From contig NZ_MVDE01000023.1 of assembly GCF_002843385.1 (NCBI RefSeq), positions 1 through 64,000 of the forward strand: a stretch of DNA of 64,000 nucleotides, read 5' to 3'. Source of the stretch: Labilibaculum manganireducens (GTDB lineage: Bacteria > Bacteroidota > Bacteroidia > Bacteroidales > Marinifilaceae). Below are positions 15,993 to 25,347 of this stretch, one piece after another (position 1 is the stretch's first letter; each line of letters opens with the position of its first letter). Both the position numbers and the translations under genes were made by a program. Under the pieces are notes generated by a model that saw nothing but the letters and a program-made list of their open reading frames with translations, had not been told where the DNA came from and made no database searches.

Positions 15993-17468
15993 ATGGCAAA
16001 AGTTTTAACCAGTAGAAGCGAAAATTACTCGCAATGGTATAATGACTTGGTGATCAAGGCAGATTTAGCAGAAAACTCTCCTGTAAGGGGATGTATGATT
16101 ATTAAACCTTATGGCTATGCTATTTGGGAAAAGATACAGGCTCAATTGGATAAAATGTTCAAGGAGACGGGTCATCAAAATGCATATTTTCCTCTTTTAA
16201 TTCCTAAATCATTTTTGAGTAAGGAAGCTGATCATGTGGAAGGTTTTGCAAAGGAATGTGCAGTGGTAACTCATTACCGTTTGAAAAATGATCCGAACGG
16301 AAAAGGAGTGATTGTTGATCCTGAAGCGAAATTGGAGGAAGAGTTAATTATTCGGCCTACTTCTGAAACGATTATTTGGAGTACTTATAAAAACTGGATT
16401 CAATCGTACCGCGACTTACCAATTCTTTGTAATCAGTGGGCGAATGTTATGCGTTGGGAAATGCGGACCCGTTTATTTTTGCGTACATCAGAATTTCTAT
16501 GGCAAGAAGGCCATACGGCACATGCAACCAAAGAAGAGGCATTGATCGAGACCAAACAAATGGTTGATATTTACGGTGAATTTGCTGAAAAATGGATGTC
16601 TGTTCCTGTGTTAAAGGGACATAAAACAGAATCTGAGCGTTTTGCAGGAGCATTGGATACTTATTGTATTGAAGCCTTAATGCAGGATGGTAAAGCTCTT
16701 CAAGCTGGAACATCTCACTTTTTGGGACAGAATTTTGCAAAAGCATTTGATGTGAAATTTACTAACAAAGAAGGCAAAGAGGATTATGTTTGGGCAACTT
16801 CATGGGGTGTTTCAACCCGTTTAATGGGTGCTTTAGTTATGGCTCACTCCGATGATAATGGCTTGGTACTGCCTCCAAAACTGGCGCCAATTCAGGTTGT
16901 GATTGTACCCATTTACCGAAAAGCTGAAGAGCTGGAAAAAATATCAGAAACTATAAATCCTATTGTTGCAAAACTAAAAGCCAAAGGCATTTCAGTTAAA
17001 TTCGATGATAGCGATAATCGCAAGCCGGGATGGAAATTTGCTGAATACGAATTAAAGGGTGTACCTGTTCGTTTGGCAATTGGTGCCCGCGATTTGGAGA
17101 ATGGAACTATTGAGTTGGCCCGTCGTGATACCCTAACAAAAGAAACAGTTTCTATTGAAGGTGTAGAAGATTTGATTGAAAATTTAATGGAAGAAATTCA
17201 GAATAGCATTTTCCAGAAAGCATTAGATTTTAGAACAGAAAAAACGACAAAAGTAGATACTTACGAAGAGTTTAAAGAACTTTTGGAAAGCAAAACCGGA
17301 TTTTTCCTTGCTCACTGGGATGGTACAGCCGAAACAGAAGAGAAAATTCAAACAGAGACTAAAGCAACTATTCGCTGTATTCCTTTCGAAGGAGATGGTG
17401 AAGAAGGTTTTTGTATGGTAACCGGTAAGCCTTCTAAGCAACGGGTGGTATTTGCAAAATCCTATTAA
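15993..17468 (+). CDS. proS: Prolyl-tRNA synthetase (short, eukaryote/archaea-like type)
   Basis: Class II synthetase that charges tRNA-Pro. The 491 residues show motif 1 around [20 protein letters not shown], the [19 protein letters not shown] stretch, motif 2 [25 protein letters not shown] and motif 3 [25 protein letters not shown]. These are followed by the anticodon-binding domain and a C-terminal zinc-like extension ending VVFAKSY. There is no INS editing domain between motifs 2 and 3, so this is the short ProS3-type rather than the E. coli type. Its substrate gene, tRNA-Pro(GGG), is at 678-753. Confidence 0.96.
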   Translation: MAKVLTSRSENYSQWYNDLVIKADLAENSPVRGCMIIKPYGYAIWEKIQAQLDKMFKETGHQNAYFPLLIPKSFLSKEADHVEGFAKECAVVTHYRLKNDPNGKGVIVDPEAKLEEELIIRPTSETIIWSTYKNWIQSYRDLPILCNQWANVMRWEMRTRLFLRTSEFLWQEGHTAHATKEEALIETKQMVDIYGEFAEKWMSVPVLKGHKTESERFAGALDTYCIEALMQDGKALQAGTSHFLGQNFAKAFDVKFTNKEGKEDYVWATSWGVSTRLMGALVMAHSDDNGLVLPPKLAPIQVVIVPIYRKAEELEKISETINPIVAKLKAKGISVKFDDSDNRKPGWKFAEYELKGVPVRLAIGARDLENGTIELARRDTLTKETVSIEGVEDLIENLMEEIQNSIFQKALDFRTEKTTKVDTYEEFKELLESKTGFFLAHWDGTAETEEKIQTETKATIRCIPFEGDGEEGFCMVTGKPSKQRVVFAKSY

Positions 17469-17496
17469 TTAAGAAAAGTTAAATGTAAATATTATC

Positions 17497-17530
17497 AAAC
17501 AGTCATCAGGTATCTGATGACTGTTTTTTT
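17497..17530 (+). terminator. proS terminator
   Basis: A 13-bp stem AAACAGTCATCAG/CTGATGACTGTTT with loop GTAT, followed by a T-run. Confidence 0.9.
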
Positions 17531-17564
17531 GTATATTTACTTTTCAATTTTAAACAATAATACA

Positions 17565-18248
17565 ATGAATATCTTAAACACAAAAGCTGCTATACTCTCA
17601 ACAATTATGGACAAAGCTTCATTAAAGCAAATTGTTTATAAAAATACCAAGGAAATATTTGAGGAATTACGGGTTGTAGTTAAAAATTTAATTGAAGAGT
17701 ATAATTCAGAATTAGGCGAGGTCGATGAAAATATACTTTTATCTTTTGAAGACAAAGGAGAATTTGAATATCAAATTAAAATTGCATCTGATATTTTAGT
17801 TTTTAGTTTACATACCAATGTCTTTCAATTTAACAGAGATCATAATGTGTGGAAGCAAGCTTACGTGAAAACAGATCCTGACAATGCTTACTCAGGCATT
17901 ATTAATGTCTATAATTTTTTGGCAGATTCTTTTAAATATACTCGATATGAGGATTTAGGATATTTGGTTGCCCGGATTTTTATCAACAGAGAAAAGCATT
18001 ACATTGTTGAGGGGAAAAGACAATTGGGTTTGCTGCAAACGGATTTATCGGTTTCTACTGCAGATCATGATAACCTGCGAAACATTGTGGAAACTGCCAT
18101 TAATTATTCTTTGAATTTCGATTTATTGGTTCCTCCATACGATAATGTGAAGATCATGTCAGTAGGACAGATGTTCGAGAAAATTCAGAATGCAAGAATA
18201 CCAACGGGTAAACGATTGGGTTTTCAGTTTAAATCCGATGATGTATAA
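17565..18248 (+). CDS. Conserved-looking protein of unknown function
   Basis: I do not recognise a family. From ATG 17565 the product is 227 residues, soluble, with no signal peptide or membrane segment. It is rich in Asp, Asn, Lys and aromatic residues. It has an N-terminal helical part (KQIVYKNTKEIFEELRVVVKNLIEEYN), a central stretch with HTNVFQFNRDHNVWKQAYVK and a C-terminal KIMSVGQMFEKIQNARIPTGKRLGFQF. The upstream ATG at 17517 lies inside the proS terminator stem and is rejected. Codon use matches its neighbours. It stands alone between proS and pepT. Confidence 0.7.
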   Translation: MNILNTKAAILSTIMDKASLKQIVYKNTKEIFEELRVVVKNLIEEYNSELGEVDENILLSFEDKGEFEYQIKIASDILVFSLHTNVFQFNRDHNVWKQAYVKTDPDNAYSGIINVYNFLADSFKYTRYEDLGYLVARIFINREKHYIVEGKRQLGLLQTDLSVSTADHDNLRNIVETAINYSLNFDLLVPPYDNVKIMSVGQMFEKIQNARIPTGKRLGFQFKSDDV

Positions 18249-18377
18249 CAGTTAAGATTCGCAATAAGAAAACCTGAATCAAATTCATTTTCAAACATCA
18301 TTTTAGTAATATTGCAACGCTTCACCAAAAAGTTTTGGGAAGCTTTATTTGTGTATTTTTAATTATAAACACCAGAT

Positions 18378-19604
18378 ATGAGTGCCGTAATAGAAAAATT
18401 TATACGATACGTAAAATTCGATACCCAATCGGATACCGAAACCGGGTTAACTCCCAGTACACCCGGACAAATGTTTTTGGCAAAAGAATTGACCCGGGAA
18501 TTGGAAGAGATGGGATTGGAAAATATTAGTCTTGACGAGAACGGATACATTATGGCTGTTCTTCCTTCCAATTTGGATCATGAAGTTCCTGCCGTAGGTT
18601 TTGTAGCTCATATGGATACAAGTCCTGATTTTTCAGGAAAACATGTGAAGCCTCAGTTTTGGGAAAACTACAATGGCGAAGATATTGTTTTGAATGAAGA
18701 AAAGAATATCGTAATGAAAGTTGCTGATTTTCCGGAATTGAAAAAATACAAAGGTCAAACGATAATAACAACGAATGGCATAACGCTGTTGGGGGCGGAT
18801 GATAAAGCGGGTGTTGCAGAGATCATGACTGCGATAGAATATCTTACCGAACATCCTGAAATTAAACACGGTCCTGTTCATGTTGGCTTTACGCCTGATG
18901 AAGAAATTGGAAAAGGGGCTGATTTCTTTAATGTGAAGAAGTTTGGAGCTGAGTTTGCTTATACGCTTGATGGTGGTGAAATTGGCGAGTTGCAGTATGA
19001 GAATTTTAATGCTGCATTTGCAAAAATCAGCTTTCAGGGCCGTAATGTTCATCCAGGAATGGCGAAAGACAAAATGATTAACTCGATGTTGATTGCCAAT
19101 GAATTTCTGACACGTTTACCTGAAAATGAAGTGCCCGACAAAACAGAAGGTTACGAAGGCTTTTACCATTTAATTTCGATGGCGGGAAATGTTGAGAATT
19201 CAAATCTTCAATACATTATCCGCGATTTTGAAATGAAGAAGTATGAAGGGAGAAAACAATTTGTACAATCTCTTTGTGATGAGTTTTGTGAGAAATATGG
19301 TGAGGGAAGTGTAAGTCTGGAAATAACCAATCAGTATTACAACATGCGTGAAAAAATTGAGCCGGTGAAATACATTGTTGATATTGCTGAAGAAGCAATG
19401 AAGCAAGTAGGAGTTGAGCCAATGATCATTCCAATTCGTGGAGGAACTGATGGAAGTCGCCTTTCCTATATGGGTTTACCTTGTCCGAATATATTTGCCG
19501 GCGGACATAATTTCCACGGAAGATTCGAATACGTTCCGGTAGAATCAATGGAAAAATCGGTAGAAGTAATTCTGAAAATTGTAGAATTAATTTCGAAACG
19601 ATAA
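18378..19604 (+). CDS. pepT: Peptidase T (tripeptide aminopeptidase)
   Basis: Zinc aminopeptidase of family M20B that releases the N-terminal residue of tripeptides in the cytoplasm. The 408 residues are the normal length. Metal ligands are seen in [13 protein letters not shown] (H-x-D), [14 protein letters not shown] (bridging Asp), [14 protein letters not shown] (catalytic Glu and ligand Glu), [12 protein letters not shown] (Asp) and the late His in [14 protein letters not shown]. Monocistronic, with a bidirectional terminator shared with the convergent hxlR-type gene. Confidence 0.96.
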   Translation: MSAVIEKFIRYVKFDTQSDTETGLTPSTPGQMFLAKELTRELEEMGLENISLDENGYIMAVLPSNLDHEVPAVGFVAHMDTSPDFSGKHVKPQFWENYNGEDIVLNEEKNIVMKVADFPELKKYKGQTIITTNGITLLGADDKAGVAEIMTAIEYLTEHPEIKHGPVHVGFTPDEEIGKGADFFNVKKFGAEFAYTLDGGEIGELQYENFNAAFAKISFQGRNVHPGMAKDKMINSMLIANEFLTRLPENEVPDKTEGYEGFYHLISMAGNVENSNLQYIIRDFEMKKYEGRKQFVQSLCDEFCEKYGEGSVSLEITNQYYNMREKIEPVKYIVDIAEEAMKQVGVEPMIIPIRGGTDGSRLSYMGLPCPNIFAGGHNFHGRFEYVPVESMEKSVEVILKIVELISKR

Positions 19605-19623
19605 CTGAATAAATATACAAAGA

Positions 19624-19649
19624 GAAAGGCAATCGTTTGGTTGCCTTTC
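19624..19649. terminator. Bidirectional terminator between pepT and the HxlR gene
   Basis: GAAAGGCAA (19624-19632) pairs with TTGCCTTTC (19641-19649). The 3' arm is immediately followed by the stop codon region of the opposing gene. Confidence 0.72.
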
Positions 19650-19964
19650 TTATTTCATTAATTTTTCGAACATCCTTCCACCTAAAAACATGGCTTTTAA
19701 AATAGGATGAATCTCTTTTCCCAAATCGGTAAGGCTGTATTCCACTTTTGGCGGAACTTCAGGATAAACCTTACGGATCACCAAACCATCTTCTTCCAAT
19801 TCTTTTAGGTTTTTGCTAAGCATTCGGTCGCTGATATCGGGCAAAAGTTTCACCAATTCGTTGTATCGCTTGGTTCCTTGTATCAGATGCAAAATGATGG
19901 TTGCTTTTCGTTTTCCTTTAACGAAATTGATAAATGTATCTATTGGACAATCTCCTTTTTTCAA
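19650..19964 (-). CDS. HxlR-family winged-helix transcriptional regulator
   Basis: A 104-residue DNA-binding protein of the HxlR/MarR-like family. The conserved Cys lies in GDCPID near residue 6, followed by GKRKATIILHLIQGTKRYNELVKLLPDISDRMLSKNLKELEEDGLVIRKVYPEVPPKVEYSLTDLGKEI. These are the classic HxlR recognition helix (ISxRMLSxxLKxLExDGLVxR) and wing (PPxVEYSLTxxG). Such regulators often sense electrophiles or redox through the Cys and control the neighbouring divergent gene. Here that is the AcuI-like reductase, whose promoter contains an inverted repeat. Confidence 0.92.
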   Translation of the reverse strand: MKKGDCPIDTFINFVKGKRKATIILHLIQGTKRYNELVKLLPDISDRMLSKNLKELEEDGLVIRKVYPEVPPKVEYSLTDLGKEIHPILKAMFLGGRMFEKLMK

Positions 19965-20038
19965 AATAAAAAAGTTTTTACGTGTTGATAATCAGCAATT
20001 CCGAACAAATTGTTAGTAGCCTGCCAAAGTGTAAGTTC

Positions 20039-20076
20039 TTGATTAGTAATTAAAATGCTTGTAGCTTTGGTACAAG
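20039..20076 (+). promoter_or_regulatory. AcuI-like gene promoter with embedded inverted repeat (probable HxlR operator)
   Basis: TTG at 20039-20041 and TAGCTTTG at 20062-20069 are spaced by exactly 20 nt. A perfect inverted repeat, CTTGTA-N7-TACAAG (20058-20076), covers the -7 box. A repressor bound there would block initiation, and the adjacent divergent hxlR-type gene is the obvious candidate. Confidence 0.68.
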
Positions 20077-20100
20077 ATAAGAATTAAATCAGGATAAGAT

Positions 20101-21099
20101 ATGGATACAAAAAGAGAATTTAAAGCACTGCGAATTTACGAAGAAGAGGGTAAATTCATCAGAAGGATTGAAAAACGGAAAATTGAAGATCTTCCGGAAG
20201 GAGAGGTAATTGTGAGAGTGAAGTATTCTTCTTTGAATTTTAAAGATGCACTTTCGGTATCTGGAAATAAAGGAGTGACTCGAAAATATCCGCATACACC
20301 GGGCATTGATGCGGCAGGAGTTGTGGAATATTCATCGGGTGAAAGGTTTAAAGCCGGCGATGAAGTAATTGTAACCAGCTACGATTTGGGTATGAACACC
20401 GATGGTGGTTTTGCAGAATACATTCGTGTGCCGGAGGCTTGGGTTGTGGCATTGCCAAAAGAATTGGACTTTAAACAAGCCATGATTTATGGAACTGCTG
20501 GATTTACGGCTGCTTTATCGGTGTATAGCTTGTTGTCGGCAGGACAAACTTCAAAAATGGGACCGGTAGTGGTTACAGGAGCCTTAGGTGGAGTGGGTAG
20601 TATTGCTATTAGTATATTGGTTAGTTTAGGCTTTGAAGTAATTGCAGCGACTTTCGAAAACAGTGGTGGTGAAGATGAATTACACGAATTAGGTGTTGCT
20701 AATCGCATTAGTAGTGAAATTACCGATGATCAATCGGGAAGACCATTATTGAAGCCACTTTGGGCAGGAGCCATTGATGTTATTGGTGGAAATACTTTGC
20801 ATACACTTCTTAAAGCTTGCAAACCATTGGGAAATGTGACCTGTTGTGGTAATGTTGGCTCAGGAGATTTGGCAATGACGGTTTATCCATTCATTCTAAA
20901 CGGCATTAGTTTAATTGGTATTGATTCTCAGAATTGCCCAATGGAATTGCGCCAAAAAGTTTGGAACAAGTTGGCTTCTGATTGGAATGTTTACAGCAAC
21001 AAAGAGCAGGTTATTGAATCATCTTTAGAAGAATTGGATACTTATATTGATTTAATGTTGGCAAAGAAGAGTCGCGGGAGAGTTATTGTGAAACTTTAG
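20101..21099 (+). CDS. Zinc-independent alcohol dehydrogenase/quinone oxidoreductase, YhdH/AcuI type
   Basis: NADPH-dependent medium-chain reductase of the YhdH/AcuI subfamily, members of which reduce acryloyl-CoA to propionyl-CoA or detoxify enones. The 332 residues contain YSSLNFKDALSVSG and KYPHTPGIDAAGVVEYS near the N-terminus, then DEVIVTSYDLGMNTDGGFAEYIRVP, the Rossmann loop VVTGALGGVGSIAISIL near residue 160, and GIDSQNCPMELRQKVW near the C-terminus. Structural-zinc cysteines are absent, as in this subfamily. It is controlled by its own promoter opposite an HxlR-type regulator, which suggests induction by reactive carbonyls or quinones. Confidence 0.85.
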   Translation: MDTKREFKALRIYEEEGKFIRRIEKRKIEDLPEGEVIVRVKYSSLNFKDALSVSGNKGVTRKYPHTPGIDAAGVVEYSSGERFKAGDEVIVTSYDLGMNTDGGFAEYIRVPEAWVVALPKELDFKQAMIYGTAGFTAALSVYSLLSAGQTSKMGPVVVTGALGGVGSIAISILVSLGFEVIAATFENSGGEDELHELGVANRISSEITDDQSGRPLLKPLWAGAIDVIGGNTLHTLLKACKPLGNVTCCGNVGSGDLAMTVYPFILNGISLIGIDSQNCPMELRQKVWNKLASDWNVYSNKEQVIESSLEELDTYIDLMLAKKSRGRVIVKL

Positions 21100-21120
21100 T
21101 TTTTTTTAATATTAAAAGAG

Positions 21121-21149
21121 AAAGGGCAGCCAATTGGTTGCCTTTTTTG
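21121..21149 (+). terminator. Terminator of the AcuI-like gene
   Basis: GGCAGCCAATTGGTTGCC is nearly self-complementary (one G-T pair) and is followed by six T. Confidence 0.8.
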
Positions 21150-21375
21150 ATTAAAACACAAATAGGCTTTATATGTCTGAGGTAAGGAGTGTTTTTAATG
21201 TGTTGTTGCAGGCAATACCAGTCAAATATTAAGCAGAAGAATAGAGATTCATAAAATAATTAATCATTTAAAAGTATTGATTATGCAAGTGATTGAAACA
21301 TTGGAGTCAAGAGTTTTCAGTCTGAAAGCAACTATTTTTTTGTATCTTGCCCCCTAAATTATTGAGGAAATTAGA

Positions 21376-22602
21376 ATGAGTTCAATTCATACAATAAGTA
21401 TAGATAATTTGGGGAGGGGTAAATCCCAGCTAAAGCTTGTTGAAGAGGCTGAAAACAAAGCCGTTTTAACTCATTATCTGCATAATTATCAAAATGGTGT
21501 GAAAAAGCACTACGAAAAGGATGCTCTGTTAGCTCTAAATAATTTTTTGGAATGCGAACAGCAAAGCGATAATTCTCCTGTATTGCTGGAAAATACATTA
21601 CAACAACTCTTACTTGAAGTTGAAAATGTGCCATTCCCAACTCCTGAAAATTACAAGTTTAAATTTATTGATCTTTTTGCCGGTATTGGCGGGTTTAGAC
21701 TTGCATTGCAAAATGCAGGAGGGAAATGTATCTATACCAGTGAATGGAATAGTGGAGCAAAAAAAACTTACCGGGCAAATTTTGGGGAAATTCCATTTGG
21801 AGATATAACCAACGGGAAAAATAAAAATTACATTCCTGATCAATTTGATATTTTATGTGCGGGCTTTCCTTGTCAGGCATTTTCAATTGCCGGGAATCGA
21901 AAAGGTTTTGCTGATACACGGGGGACTTTATTTTTTGATGTGGAACAAATCATTGAAAGGCATCAGCCTAAGGTTGTTTTTCTGGAAAATGTTAAAAATT
22001 TGGTCTCTCACGATAAAGGAAATACGTTTAAAGTAATTCTTGAAACATTAGAAGTAAAGTTAGGATATAAAGTATTTCACAAAGTTTTAAATTCGGCAAC
22101 ACATGCAAATGTTCCTCAAAACAGAGAGCGGATTTTTATTGTAGCTTTTGATCCTGATCAGGTTGAAAATTATTTGAATTTTGAATTTCCCGAAGAGATT
22201 AAATTAACAAAGACCATTCATGATTTTATAGAAAAAGGGAAGCAGGATGATATTTATTATTACAAAAAGGGTCATAAATATTACCAGGAATTGGAGAGAT
22301 CAATGATATCGAAAGATACCGTTTATCAGTGGCGAAGGGTTTATGTAAGAGAAAATAAAAATAATGTTTGTCCGACCTTAACTGCAAATATGGGTACCGG
22401 CGGACATAATGTGCCGCTTATTAAAGATGATTTTGGAATACGAAAACTAACTCCAAAAGAATGCTTTGCATTTCAAGGCTATCCTGTTCATGATTATATC
22501 TTGCCTAAGCTAGCAAACAGTAATTTGTATATGCAGGCAGGTAATTCGGTTACAACAAGCTTAATTGAGCGAATCGCTAAGCAAATTTGTATGGTTTTAT
22601 GA
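21376..22602 (+). CDS. DNA (cytosine-5-)-methyltransferase
   Basis: Type II 5-methylcytosine methyltransferase. The 408 residues hold, in order, motif I FIDLFAGIGGFRLALQNAG (near residue 96), motif IV AGFPCQAFSIAG with the catalytic Cys, motif VI VVFLENVKNL, motif VIII VPQNRERIFIVAF, a short variable target-recognition region of about residues 260-330, motif IX RKLTPKECFAFQGYP and motif X QAGNSVTTSLIERIA. An unusual N-terminal extension of about 90 residues precedes motif I (NGVKKHYEKDALLALNNFLE). Specificity cannot be read by eye. The next gene, 57 nt downstream, may be its restriction partner. Confidence 0.94.
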   Translation: MSSIHTISIDNLGRGKSQLKLVEEAENKAVLTHYLHNYQNGVKKHYEKDALLALNNFLECEQQSDNSPVLLENTLQQLLLEVENVPFPTPENYKFKFIDLFAGIGGFRLALQNAGGKCIYTSEWNSGAKKTYRANFGEIPFGDITNGKNKNYIPDQFDILCAGFPCQAFSIAGNRKGFADTRGTLFFDVEQIIERHQPKVVFLENVKNLVSHDKGNTFKVILETLEVKLGYKVFHKVLNSATHANVPQNRERIFIVAFDPDQVENYLNFEFPEEIKLTKTIHDFIEKGKQDDIYYYKKGHKYYQELERSMISKDTVYQWRRVYVRENKNNVCPTLTANMGTGGHNVPLIKDDFGIRKLTPKECFAFQGYPVHDYILPKLANSNLYMQAGNSVTTSLIERIAKQICMVL

Positions 22603-22659
22603 TATCATTTGCAGGAAAATAATTAATGAAAAAGAATACATATATTGAATTTTGCCAAG

Positions 22660-23178
22660 ATGAATAAAGTACTTTTAAATCAATTAGTTTATTTTAAAAG
22701 AGTAAATATCCCTAAATATATAGAAGCTAATATTCAATCAATAGCACTAAAGCATCTTGAATTGCCTGATATGGGAAAATTAAGGGACAGAATGGAAGGG
22801 CAGCTATATTATAGTCGGTTAAGAGATGATATATTTTCAGAATATGCTTTTGAGAATCTTATTGGTCTGCGGAAATTTGATTGGGATAAACGAACTAAAA
22901 AAAATTACAACAGAAAAAAGTACGTTTTCGAAAATAAGACTCTGAATTTAGTTTTATTCGCGGGCGATTCGTTACCAAAATTCAGTGCTGATCATGTAAG
23001 TAATTGCATTTTTGTTCATGTTAATACTGATAGTCGTGTTCTTGTAAGTGGTTTGGCAACAAAGAGTATGATTGATGAAATGACTGTTAAACAGGATTCA
23101 AAAATAATTGAGTTTGCTGATTTTAAAGGTTTATTAGAGTACAATTCAATGGAGGAGTTAATCATGAAGATGGAATAA
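22660..23178 (+). CDS. Unknown protein next to the methyltransferase, possible restriction endonuclease
   Basis: From ATG 22660 the product is 172 residues; a TTG five codons earlier is also possible. I do not recognise the family. It has a helical start, then FSEYAFENLIGLRKFDWDKRTKKNYNRKKYVFENKTLNLVLFAGDSLPKF, in which E...(E)NK(T) on predicted strands could be read as a PD-(D/E)XK-like core. A strand SNCIFVHVNTDSRVLVSGLAT follows. Size and position directly after a 5-methylcytosine methyltransferase fit a type II restriction enzyme, which are often orphan in sequence. This is inference from context; it could equally be an unrelated accessory gene. Confidence 0.6.
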   Translation: MNKVLLNQLVYFKRVNIPKYIEANIQSIALKHLELPDMGKLRDRMEGQLYYSRLRDDIFSEYAFENLIGLRKFDWDKRTKKNYNRKKYVFENKTLNLVLFAGDSLPKFSADHVSNCIFVHVNTDSRVLVSGLATKSMIDEMTVKQDSKIIEFADFKGLLEYNSMEELIMKME

Positions 23179-23264
23179 AATATTATTCTTATTACTTTAG
23201 TCTTTAATTGATATTTTGACAAAATACTCGTTTATATTAAGAAGGGAAATCAAAAAAAACAGGA

Positions 23265-23720
23265 ATGAAAGAAGTTGAAAAGCTATCAGAAAGTACTAAT
23301 TACAGTGCAGTTAATTTGGGTGATTTAAAAGATATAATGGATTACTCTCTAATTCATCCTGCAAGTAAAAACTTAATAGAAGGCAAAGTTTTTTTAAAAG
23401 ATGCGACTAAAGCAACCGGCACTGAAATTTCATTTAATTCGCTTCCACCACAATCTGAGCAATCTTATTTTCACATTCACAGAAAAAATGAAGAAACTTA
23501 TATAATCCTAAAAGGCTCCGGTTTTTTTCAAGTGGACGAAGATTGTTTTAGTATAAAAGAAGGAAGTACAATACGGGTTGCACCACAAGGGAAACGTGGT
23601 ATCTGTAATTCTTCTAATGAAACAATGATATATATGGTAATTCAGTCTAAAGAAAATTCTCTGGAAGAGCATACCGTTGCCGATGGAGAAAGAGTTCCTG
23701 TTGAACCTAAATGGAGATAA
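23265..23720 (+). CDS. Cupin-domain protein
   Basis: A 151-residue single-domain cupin. Motif 1 is FHIHRKNEETYIILKGSGFFQVDED, giving the metal ligands His, His and Glu. Motif 2 is GSTIRVAPQGKRGICNSSNETMIYMVIQ, in which the usual His is not obvious. It has no signal peptide, so it is cytoplasmic. Such small cupins act as sugar isomerases, dioxygenases or sensors, and nothing here separates these. It stands alone between the methyltransferase pair and pabB, so it may be part of the accessory patch. Confidence 0.82.
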   Translation: MKEVEKLSESTNYSAVNLGDLKDIMDYSLIHPASKNLIEGKVFLKDATKATGTEISFNSLPPQSEQSYFHIHRKNEETYIILKGSGFFQVDEDCFSIKEGSTIRVAPQGKRGICNSSNETMIYMVIQSKENSLEEHTVADGERVPVEPKWR

Positions 23721-23964
23721 AAACAAATAAGAAATTGTCTAAAGTTGGTAATGACGCGATGAAAATTCTTCGTATGCCATATTGCTGATGATAATCAGAC
23801 AAAAAGCAAAAAAATATCTTCTACGCAAGATGTAGAAGCCGTCCAAACAAAAAATGATCATATTAAGTTTCAGGAAGATCTCCTTAAATTAATATTCACT
23901 TCATATCGTATTGCAGTATTTCTTCTATTTTGTAGAAGAGAAGAGATTCTATGCATCTTTTCTT
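23721..23964. other. Intergenic stretch without recognisable gene
   Basis: About 245 nt between the cupin gene and pabB. I see no RNA gene, terminator or repeat apart from CTTCTAnnnnGTAGAAG (23925-23941), a short symmetric element of unknown meaning. Confidence 0.4.
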
Positions 23965-23972
23965 TAAATTTG
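23965..23972 (+). promoter_or_regulatory. -7 element directly at the pabB start codon
   Basis: TAAATTTG matches TAnnTTTG and ends only 4 nt before ATG 23977. If used, the mRNA would be leaderless or nearly so. Confidence 0.45.
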
Positions 23973-23976
23973 CCAT

Positions 23977-25287
23977 ATGCGAAAAAGGCTTACTTTCCAC
24001 ATATCCGACACAACAAAATTTAAAGAACAATTGCTTTTTTGGAGCAAGAAGTTTCAGTGCGTATGTATTCTTGACAGTCACGAAGTGAATTTGAAGGAGA
24101 ATTCGAAAATGGAATACAATACATACGAGTTGGTTGCCGGTATCGATGCCCTTCAAATTATTGAGCCGGAGCAGAATTGCTTCGATAACCTAAAAGCTGA
24201 GATCGATTTTGCTAAAGATTGGTGGTTTGGTTATTTGGGTTATGATCTTAAAAATGAGATTGAGAATTTAAGTTCAGACAATCAGGATGGTCTGGACTTG
24301 CCGCAAATGAATTTTTTTCGTCCGCGTTGGGTGTTTCTTTTAGATGTGGATACCTTATTGGTTCATTATTTCGAAGAGGAATTTTCCGAAGAGGATATTT
24401 ATAATTTGGTCATGAATATTCAGAATATATCTGTACCAAAAGAGAAAGAGGTTACTGTTGCGGAAATAAAATCCAGAATCAGCCGGGAAGAGTATTTAAA
24501 AGCTATCAGGCAATTGAAGGAGCACATCCGAATAGGTGATATTTACGAAGTCAATTTTTGTCAGGAATTTTATGCGGAGGATACTTATATCCGGCCAAGG
24601 CAAATGTTTCGAAAATTAATGAAGGTTTCGCCTACGCCATATTCATGTTTTTACCGAATGGGAGAGAAGTATTTGTTATCGGCAAGTCCGGAACGATATC
24701 TTAAAAAAGTGGGGCGGAAAATTATATCTCAACCCATTAAGGGAACGGCTAAAAGAGGTGCGAATGAAGAAGAAGATAAGTTGATTAAAGAGAATTTGTT
24801 TTCTGATGCTAAGGAGAGAGCCGAGAACATCATGATAGTGGATTTAGTTCGCAACGATTTGTCGAGAACTGCAGCAAAGGACTCTGTAATTGTTGAGGAA
24901 TTGTGTGGTATTTATACATTTCCTCAGGTTCATCAAATGATTTCGACTATAGTTTCGGAGCTGAAAGAAGATGTTCATTTTGTAGAAGCAATTCGTCAGA
25001 CTTTCCCTATGGGATCGATGACCGGTGCGCCAAAGGTTAGAGCCATGAAATTGATTGAGAAATACGAATCAACCAAAAGAGGACTGTTTTCCGGAGCAGT
25101 TGGTTATATCACTCCTGATGGTGATTTTGATTTTAATGTTGTAATTCGAAGTATTCAGTATAACGCAATGAATCATTACCTGTCGTTTATGGTGGGCGGG
25201 GCTATTACCATGCAGTCAAATCCTGAAAAGGAATATGAGGAATGTATGTTGAAGGCAAAAGCCATTGTAAAAGTATTAAAAGAGTAA
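23977..25287 (+). CDS. pabB: Aminodeoxychorismate synthase component I
   Basis: Chorismate-utilising enzyme that makes 4-amino-4-deoxychorismate for folate synthesis. The 436 residues show the chorismate-binding fold: RIGDIYEVNFCQEFYAED, the signature PIKGTAKRG (the Lys marks PabB rather than TrpE, which has Ala), ERAENIMIVDLVRNDLSR, FPMGSMTGAPKVRAMKLIEKYE and VGGAITMQSNPEKEYEECMLKAKA. PabA and PabC are not in the window. The N-terminal MRKRLTF region looks like related PabB proteins, supporting this start despite the -7 element almost touching it. Confidence 0.93.
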   Translation: MRKRLTFHISDTTKFKEQLLFWSKKFQCVCILDSHEVNLKENSKMEYNTYELVAGIDALQIIEPEQNCFDNLKAEIDFAKDWWFGYLGYDLKNEIENLSSDNQDGLDLPQMNFFRPRWVFLLDVDTLLVHYFEEEFSEEDIYNLVMNIQNISVPKEKEVTVAEIKSRISREEYLKAIRQLKEHIRIGDIYEVNFCQEFYAEDTYIRPRQMFRKLMKVSPTPYSCFYRMGEKYLLSASPERYLKKVGRKIISQPIKGTAKRGANEEEDKLIKENLFSDAKERAENIMIVDLVRNDLSRTAAKDSVIVEELCGIYTFPQVHQMISTIVSELKEDVHFVEAIRQTFPMGSMTGAPKVRAMKLIEKYESTKRGLFSGAVGYITPDGDFDFNVVIRSIQYNAMNHYLSFMVGGAITMQSNPEKEYEECMLKAKAIVKVLKE

Positions 25288-25347
25288 GGGATTTTTTATC
25301 TTTAAACTTTGAGCAAAAACTCATTGGTTACAATTAAATACTATTTG

